This document shows, one piece after another, positions 38,101-47,100 of a DNA stretch of 64,000 nt (position 1 is its first letter; the number at the start of each line of letters is the position of its first letter). A program made the translations under genes and the position numbers. The notes beneath the pieces are model-generated. The model saw only the letters and a program-made list of their open reading frames with translations. It did not search any database and was not told where the DNA came from. Source of the stretch: Phoronis australis (taxonomy: Eukaryota > Phoronida > Phoronidae); assembly GCA_002633005.1 (NCBI GenBank), contig NMRA01000577.1:1-64000 (forward strand), read 5' to 3'.

Positions 38101-41100
38101 TCACCCTTGTGACCCCCCACACATTGGTTACGACAATCTTCTTGTAGGGTGCTCATGGATGTGGTTTTCCTGGAGGGTAAACTTGTAGTTTCACATTGGG
38201 GAAGATCTCGAAGTTCATTGTTCAGTTTTGTTAAACTAAAAGATGTCTGTGAATTATGTATGCTGAGAAAGTTCAACTCAGATAAGAGACACTGAGCAAG
38301 TGGCCCGCTAACGACTAGTGGCATTTGATAAGCTACATTGCGCGATTGTAACCTTTTCCTTGTCAGAATCCCTGCCACTGGCTGTAATTCCAAGTTGGCT
38401 GACTCTGCATTTAATTTAAAATCAATAGACCTGGCTTGTTCTGTATCAAGTGGCGGTAATTACCTTGCGTTGACCAGACAGCCTGGCTCAGTTGAACTAT
38501 CTCTCTGAACACGGTGCCGCCATTTTGTTGAAAGAAGCTCTGAAGTCAACAGCAGATGAACAGAAAGTACTAAAATCGTATATTCTAACTGTCCATGAGA
38601 AATCTGTAAAAGTCGCACATTTTCGTATTACACTCAAAGTCAATGTGGACACTGCCTTGAGAGCCAGAAGGTGTTTTGCTTCACGCTATATACTTTGGAA
38701 GAAAATTTTCAACCCTATGTTGTTCTTGAGTTTCAGGGAATAGTTGATAGTCTTATAAATAGCAAATGTGACATAATGAAGAAACCAGAAACTTTGATCC
38801 CAAGAGATGTAATTAAAAACCTATTTCTATCTACCTGTTTTGATTAAAGGCGAGAAATTGGGTCTGTTATTCATTGTGTTGTACCTAATTTAAGTACAGT
38901 CCTGCTGAGACTTGGCTCATTTAGTGTATTTTTACTGGAAGCCTCTGTGTAATGGGTTTAACTTCAATAATTAACTTTCCATGCATTGAAATCCCTTCAG
39001 CACTAGCGTGATAACTTTTTGGCCTGTAGTTGTTACTGAACTGTTGGCTGTGAATTTCTCAGACGTGGAGTGACTGCCACCGTCATTTGCCCCACCCTGT
39101 ATTCCAGCACAAGCTACTGGTGGAGTCAAAAGACAGCAGTCCACCTCGCTATTTCATCCTCACCTTTGTCTTGTGTGGCTGTGTTGCTGGCGTCTTGATC
39201 ATCGTTGTGGCCCTGTACCTGGTGCGTCGTCACTCCAGGACCAAGCAGAAGCTGGCTCAACTGGCAGGCACGGCTGACCCTAAAGAGGCGTCTCAAGACT
39301 ACCAGGTAAGGAGGTGGGAGATTATCTCCATGACTTTTGATGTCTAAGTCATGTATCAGATGAGATGCCATGACTTACTAATGTTGAGGTCATGTATCAG
39401 ATGAGGTGGAACATCATATCCATGACTTATGCTGTTCAGGTCTATATGGAACTGTTGTTGCAGTTTTTGATTTAGAGTTGTCAAAGGGTGTTGAAAGACT
39501 GTCACAACAGAACCTCTGTCCATCATGTACCCACCATCAGTGGAGTGATGATCAATGTAAAACTATGTGATTATATGAACAAATTTAGACAGTTGATGCC
39601 CAGCCATAACCACAGGTTGACAAATCACCGATGTAGCTAGATAGTCCCAGGTTTATCTCTGGGCTATCCGTGCCTACCTAAGCATCCAGCGATAGCTGAG
39701 CTTTTTGTAACCATAGCTGATCACGCGATCTTTAACTTTGTTTTCTTCGGTGATGTTTTGAAGATCACTATCAATTCAAACTTTTGAAAACAATGGTTTT
39801 GGTATACTCATACCTTCCTTGGCTGTTTGTCATATCGTATCACCAGGCCTAAGAATGAATTTGTTTTCAATAAAAATTCCACCTTGGGAACTCTGAAATA
39901 TGGCAAGTAATATTGGCATGTCATATACTAAGCCATTTTCGATCTTGTTATTAAAATGTCCTAATCAGCACATGTTGTCTACTATTTATTGAGCCAGCCC
40001 TTTGGTATTTTACATTGAGCAGAACTGTAGCAGGTGAAATGCCAGTTGAATTGCAATGTCGTTTCAAGCTTGAATTAGGTTGAATGATGACAAATTAGGG
40101 TGAATTACTGTCTCTTGTTATACACTGCAGCCACTGAAGTCATGCAATTCCTGCTGTGTGATCATTGATCCCATCTCACTACTGGTTTCAGTAGACACTC
40201 CAGTTCTGTGAGCGATTCGTGTTCAGTAGTAAGAAATCAGCTGAATCGTACTCTCTGGAGTCAATTCCCATTCAGAGGCCAAGCACTGGAAGGTCATGGC
40301 TGACCTGGTGTCTCTATTTCAGGACCTATGCCGCCAGCGAATGCAGACCAAGGCTCAAGAGAAGCCAGAGCCACTGCACATTGCGTCACGTATCGGCAGC
40401 TCATCAGAAGTAGCGCAGAGCCCACGCAGCAGCAAGAGCAGCACCTCCTCTTGGTGAGTTCTGAAAACACTGGTCATATGTTAGTTGATGCGTTGAACCC
40501 TCCTTTGGGCAGTGTAAGGTTCGAATCAATGCCCGTCTGAAGACTCTATCACTTATTTGTAACTTGTCTTAATTAAATTTTAATTATCACAGTCAGTAAG
40601 TAAAAGTACCATGAAACTTCTAATTGGAGCCTGGCTATTTATTAATTTCAGACCTTTTCCATACCTGCCTCTATCACAGATCCAACATTTACTAATTCCG
40701 CTAAAGCTACACACTGGGCAAGCAGTGAAAAGATGTCTTTATCAATTGTTCCCTCTAAGGTCATGTTATGTATCCCCGACCCATATTGTATTAGAGACCC
40801 TTTCATTTCAGCATACCTAAAATCTAGGGGTCTGGCTTCTATTGGAGACCCGCTGTTCTCTCAGTTCAGCATACCTAAGCCTGTGTCCAAGACTGACTTC
40901 TATTGGAAACTCAGCTTCTGCCAGAGTCTAATTGGTCCGGCAGTTTTAATGACCGTGTAAAATCAGTTATAAATTGCATGCTTTCAAATCGTTATCCCTT
41001 CACAACCAGAATTACGCATGCCAATATGTAAATCAATATCATGTACCATATGTACAACACTAAAACCTTTACTAACCCGTACATCTAGTCAGTTTCCTGT

Positions 41101-44100
41101 CTTTCCCGTTGCCTCTTTATTCATTAGATCATTGGTCTTTCAAACTGATAGCTGTCCAATCCAGTTAATCTTGTCAAATGTCTTCCACCTAGCGCTTCCT
41201 CTTAACATGTGGTCAATCACATTTAGCATGAGAAGGTTAAATTGTTCCCATGACAACCAGCTATTCATTAAATAGAAACCTTCATCACATTGATAGTTGA
41301 TTGCGCATGAAGAACAGCGCTCGACGGGCTTGCTTTAATTTATTCTGCCTAGCATTTTTTCTACGTACATTTGGGTAGATATTGTCATCATCTCTGTCCG
41401 TGCATCGGACATCCGCTGCCGTATATCCTAGTGATCCCCTTGAAGGATCTTAATGAGATTTCGCAGATGTCTTCCTATGATGCCGACGACAAATGACAAG
41501 GAGTTTCGAGCCGTGTCCCCCAGTGGCAATTTTAAAATTTTACTTTTTTCTCTCTGTATATTTAGAGTTCCACGACTTATTTTCATGAAATTCAGCTGGC
41601 GGGTATTTTTCTGTTAAGGAGACAATGAGGTCATGTAATTTTGAGACGCATCTGTCGTATTCTGCGCCGCCTAGTGGCCATTTTTATGAAACTGATAAAC
41701 TTCTGAGAAGCATATTGTTTGCAGGGGAGTTGGTCAGCATATTTCAATACTTTGCAGTGCACTTGTACCGAATAATGCTATGTTAATGTTGACTGTTGAA
41801 TCTTATACCATTTGTGGACAAATTCAGCTAGCAGTGTGTTACCTAGTAACATTTGTTTGCCTGGGTTTTTGATCTGCTTCCAAAAGCATTATGAATTTAG
41901 CAGACGTACTGCACCTGTCAGTTTTCAGACAATCAGCTCAGTGCCACGTGGTGTTAACAAGTCCTGTTCTTTACCAACCCTCTGTATTGGTCCTTTAAGT
42001 AATGTTTTTATTGCTCTGTAATTATTTAGAACAAGCTCAAATTCATAAATATGTAATATTTCTCATTGTTTCCCCTACTTGTGATGGAGCCACTCACCTA
42101 TTAAACTAGCTGGTCAAACCACTCAGTAGCGTGTACTGAACCTGTTGACAACATATGGGCATTATATGTATTGACATCAGGCAGTAGTAGTCACCATGGC
42201 AACGCAGCTCACAGCTTTTAATGCCCCTAGAGATTGTAGATAAGGGTGTTTGATATCAATGAACATCCCTGTACGTGTAACATATGGGTTGTTGCCCTTA
42301 TACATTTTAATCAACCCCCATACTACACACAGTGTTCAGTCAGAAGCATGTGATATTGTAGCTTACTATTGAACACAGCTGCTAATGCTGTTTACCACAC
42401 TCATCTTTACTGGGCATTATTCACTTGTAAAGGTTGCGTACATAGTTTACTTGCTTAGTCGTCCTGAGGATGGAGACTGATTGTCATCTCCATGACGATG
42501 GCCCGGGGGACGATGACTTGCCCTCGTGTAGTGAGTGGGACTGTTTCACTACAGCCGGCGAGGACCAGTTTGTGCACGTGAAACATTGGTGGCCCAATTA
42601 TGACGGGGTCGACCCGTGCTCGACTACTGAGCGTATTTTTCTTTTACACAGGAGCGAAGAGCCGGTGACCACCAACATGGACATCTCCACAGGTCACGTG
42701 GTCTTGGTGAGTATTAGTGTTTTTGATTTTCCGAGTATAACCTCATCAGTGCTTGAAGACTATCCGTACGTTCACTCCGTCACACTGTCAACATAAACTG
42801 AATGACTAGAGGCAACAGTCATCCTGAGAACACAGAATTGACTTCTGATTCTCTCACATGCATTTTTGCTGACCCTTCGTTGCCCTTTACTGTCCTCATT
42901 CACTCTTCATGCATTTACACTTATTAAAAATGAATCAAACCAAACTTAGAACTGTTGGTGCTTTGACGTCAACGTTACAATATTCAATGAGAATTCTCTA
43001 CTATAATTTTTTGGTAATAGGCTTAACTTGACTGTACTTTTTCACAGAAATGTGCCTGATAACAATTAAATGGTTTTAGTCATAATTGCATGATAGAGTT
43101 TTTAATTACCAGTATCTGAGGCATACAGTACCTGGACTTTGTCCGTTGTCAGGGAGAGACTGCTGTGCTGCTAGTGAATACAATGTTTCAAACAATATTC
43201 AAAGTGTTCTGCTGATACTTTTGTGAGTTATGCATGTCCTTGACATTAGGGACCAGGGGCCCGTTCCAACAAAACTGACTTAGCTAAGACAAATCCTAAA
43301 TTTTAGTAAATTTTAAGATAAGTCTTAAATTTGTCTCGATACCGTTTCAAGAAAGAGATCTTAAGTTTGAATTAAGTATTTGATAAAAGTTTTGTCTTAA
43401 TTTTAACTGTCTTACCGGATGTGGAAGTTTTAAAGTATGGAAGTTAAGGCAAATCTTAGACTTAGTCAAAAATGAACTTATTAAGTCAGTTTCTTGGAAC
43501 AGGCCCCAGGCAACCTCCCAGTTAACCGGTGTCTCATTTCAATCACTGGTACTACATTAGGGGATTTACTCTAACATATCTTTGTATCTCACATGTTACT
43601 TCCCAACACTCGACATTATTTGTTTTCAGTTCCCGCATGTCTGAAGTCACCTTTTTTAGGAGAATGAAAATTCAAAATATTCCCATTTGTTAATGTGCCT
43701 TGTTTACTCTAAACCGATAACAGAATGATATGACTTGCATATAGTTTTGTGTTTACCTACTGCACGTGTTGGTGTTAATCCAAGAAGGCGACTTTCATTA
43801 AATTTCTTGTTACGAAAATTATTGTGTTTTAGTTAACCTGTCTAGTCACAATATATAACCCAGTGGAAAGTGACTGATGCTGTCGCTTAAGTTGGCGTTT
43901 CATCTGTATGGTCCGTATTAAACAATTATATGTCCCTGTTATACTGTAGTAATGTTGTTATCACAGCTAGACCCTAAAGTGCATTTTTGCTGTAAACGCT
44001 TCCCCTAAGTACGCATCTGTTGATGTTTCTGTAGTTTTATAAAGTGATCTGTTTGAAATGGACATCTGTCACCGACTGTAAAACATTTTCAAATTAAAAA

Positions 44101-47100
44101 TTCAGTCTACAGGTCATTGTCATAGTGAATTTACTGTGTGTAGTGTTGAGGTTTACTTAGTAGTCAGGTGATAGTTTATGTGGTGTGAGTGAAATCAGGA
44201 AAGATCTTGCAGGAGTTGTGCGAGCACAATTCAACCTTACTTAGTGTTCACTAGACAAATGGTCGTACACTGATAGTGATTGGAGGTTTATTTGGTAAAG
44301 TTGAATTAACAGGGTTCAGGGCCTTTGATGGCTCAATTTTGAGCTGATCGGCCTCATTTCCCTTTGATAAAGACAAAAATCAAACAAAATTTTTCTGACC
44401 AGACGCCAAAAATTGCCGTGTTATTAAGAAAAATTCCCCTCGAAGTTGACAATCAGCTTCAACTCACACGTACATTTGGTATCAGGAGGTTTCTTTAACT
44501 GTGAAAAGTCCACATTTGCAACCTCAATGTGGAGAATTGGATATGGATCAATCCACTGTACGTGCATACGGGGGTACATAGTATTGGCAACTTGGTTCAC
44601 TTCCTGACACCCCTACTGAGGTTAGTCCAAGTGAAACTTCAATGAATGGCGGGTGGTCCACTCAGACCAGTGCATGTGACAATGGTTTGAAACTAGTGCA
44701 AAAATATTAGTTTTAGGTAATTGAGGGGGGTGGAAGTGGTACCGGCTGATGGAGGGGGATTTCTTCTCACTGTAAAATGATTCCACTTTAAGAAGGCCCG
44801 AGCATTTTTCCCTGAGGTGATTGAGGGCCCAGTGAGGAAAATGGCATGGTAATTTGTCACTATTTTGTACACAATATAAGGCAAGCAAAAATTTTTTTTG
44901 TCAAATTTCTCAACAAAATTAAAGGTAAAGAGACTTTTATTTATTCTGTTTAATTGGCTTATATTGAGCCGACGTCATACAACCACTTATTTGCAGTATA
45001 AAGGTGATCAGCATTAGAAAAATATAAGAATGATAGTTTTGGTAATTATTTTTGTGCATATTAGTGAACTATTTCCATATGCAAACACTCAGAGAGTTCA
45101 TTTCCTCGGCTTACAGTGCCTTACTTGCAGTCACCCTCTCGGTCATGTTTTGGCCTAAAATTTACCGTGTGATGTCATATTTTTTCCAGTCCTACATGGA
45201 AGACCACTTGAAAGATCGTGACCGCCTTGAGCGAGAGTGGGATGCTCTCTGTGCCTACGAAGCAGAACCCTCCAGCACAGAGGTGGCCTCCAAGACGAAC
45301 AATGCACGCAAGAATCGCTACACTGATGTTTTACCTTGTAAGTTATGTCTGACTTTGTGTTCTAATCATTTGTTCACTATTTTTATTGATTGTTTGGTCT
45401 TAAAACACCTTGGAGAGCCAAACAGGCGCAGCTTAATCATTTTCATTGCTGTGGTGTTAAGGACTTTTTCCATCTGCTGCTTATCTGGCACGAAATTTGC
45501 AGTAACATTCCTTCATTATGACTCTTATTTTCGCTTCGATTGTAGTCATCATACTTGATACACCATTTTGTCATTTGGTAATTTACTTCATATAATTATT
45601 TCTGACTGGGCCCACTTGAAAATCAGTGTATACACTGAAGTGGTCACTCAGTCTTTTAAAGAAGTTTAAGTAAATAAATATTAACTAAACTTTGCACGAA
45701 TTCATAAGCCACTGCGATGCTTGTTCTTCCTATAATTTATGGACACCATACATGTTATACTAACTGTGCTGCTTGTTGGCTCGTTGGAATATTAATTGGC
45801 TCACTGACCTATTTGTTTGCAGACGACCATTCACGTGTCATGCTGAATCCTGCGACCAATGTGTCCAGCAGCGACTACGTCAACGCCAGCTCAATAACGG
45901 ATCATGACCCTCGCAACCCCGCGTACATAGCTACTCAAGCACCTCTGCCTCACACTGTCGCCGATTTCTGGCAGGTACGTCCCACAATGCACTTGTTTGT
46001 AAATTGGGTCAGTGTTCGCACAGGTCCATAAATGTGGGTCTGTTTCACACAACTAAGCTCAGGACCTCAGCCGTAAAAGATAAGCAAACTGTAGTTGTGA
46101 ATTGTATTTAACTGTCATGCAGTTTGTATTGTTGTGTTGTAGATGGTCTGGGAGCAGGGCAGTGTTGTTATAGTGATGTTGACTAGCCTGACTGAGAACG
46201 GCATGGCGATGTGTCACCGCTACTGGCCCGAGGAAGGTAGTGACCTCTACCACATTTATGAGGTAACTACACTGTAGTACAGGCTTGATTCTCTGCTCTT
46301 GAGTTTTATTTGTCACAGCCAAAGTTTTTTGAAACTGGTCAGGTACTTGAATCTCAAATCCAGTTTGGTGTTGAGGATCACGAGGGAAATGTTTTTGGCT
46401 CTCTGGAGCTATTTGCTGTGAAGGCTGAGGGTGAACTGGTGTTGCATCATTTGACCTGTTCCACAGTTCCTTGTACTTGGTCAGTAGACCACCTGCAAGT
46501 TTTCAAACTGAGTGAGTGGGACAAAATCATCGTCTTGTTACGTAACCTCGCATGAGGTCTATGACCATGCTCACGAACAGCCAGCGCGAAGTCTTACAAA
46601 CGTCAGCCGCTGTCCAATGACAGGAAGTTAGCTCCTCGACACCAAGGCAAGTGGAACAAAAGCCTACCTTGTTTCTTACCCCGCAAAAGGTCTGAAGACC
46701 AGTACAAGAACCACCAACACCAGCTGTCCACATTATTAGGAACGCTGATCAAAGTACTAAGTGTGGAGTCTAGCAGTCAGTGCATATTGCAATACATTCA
46801 ACAGTAACTCTTTGAAGTTGTAGATAAATGGTGTGTATGTAATGCTAGATAAATGGCTGTGGGAAACACTTAACAGCAGACCGTTATCTGCATTTGGCTC
46901 CCTCTGTTGTCGCTGTCTGGAATGGTCAATAAAGTGGAGATGTTTTGTAACCGTGTGTAGTCATCCAAAGGGGGCAGCAGTAGTTCAATTCATGGTTTGA
47001 AAATCTTGTTAAACATGAAGGGATATGTTATTGTATCAAAACATATGATAGTTCTGAATTTTGGTCGTTTATTTTACTGTCAAATTTAAAATATTTGCAA

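Noticed and set aside
38019-38393. 124-codon minus-strand frame
   Set aside because: No family signature, no splice context. It lies in a + strand intron between two well-placed IA-2 exons.
40518-40535. GGTTCGAATC, a possible tRNA B-box
   Set aside because: No A-box, anticodon arm or acceptor stem at the required spacing.
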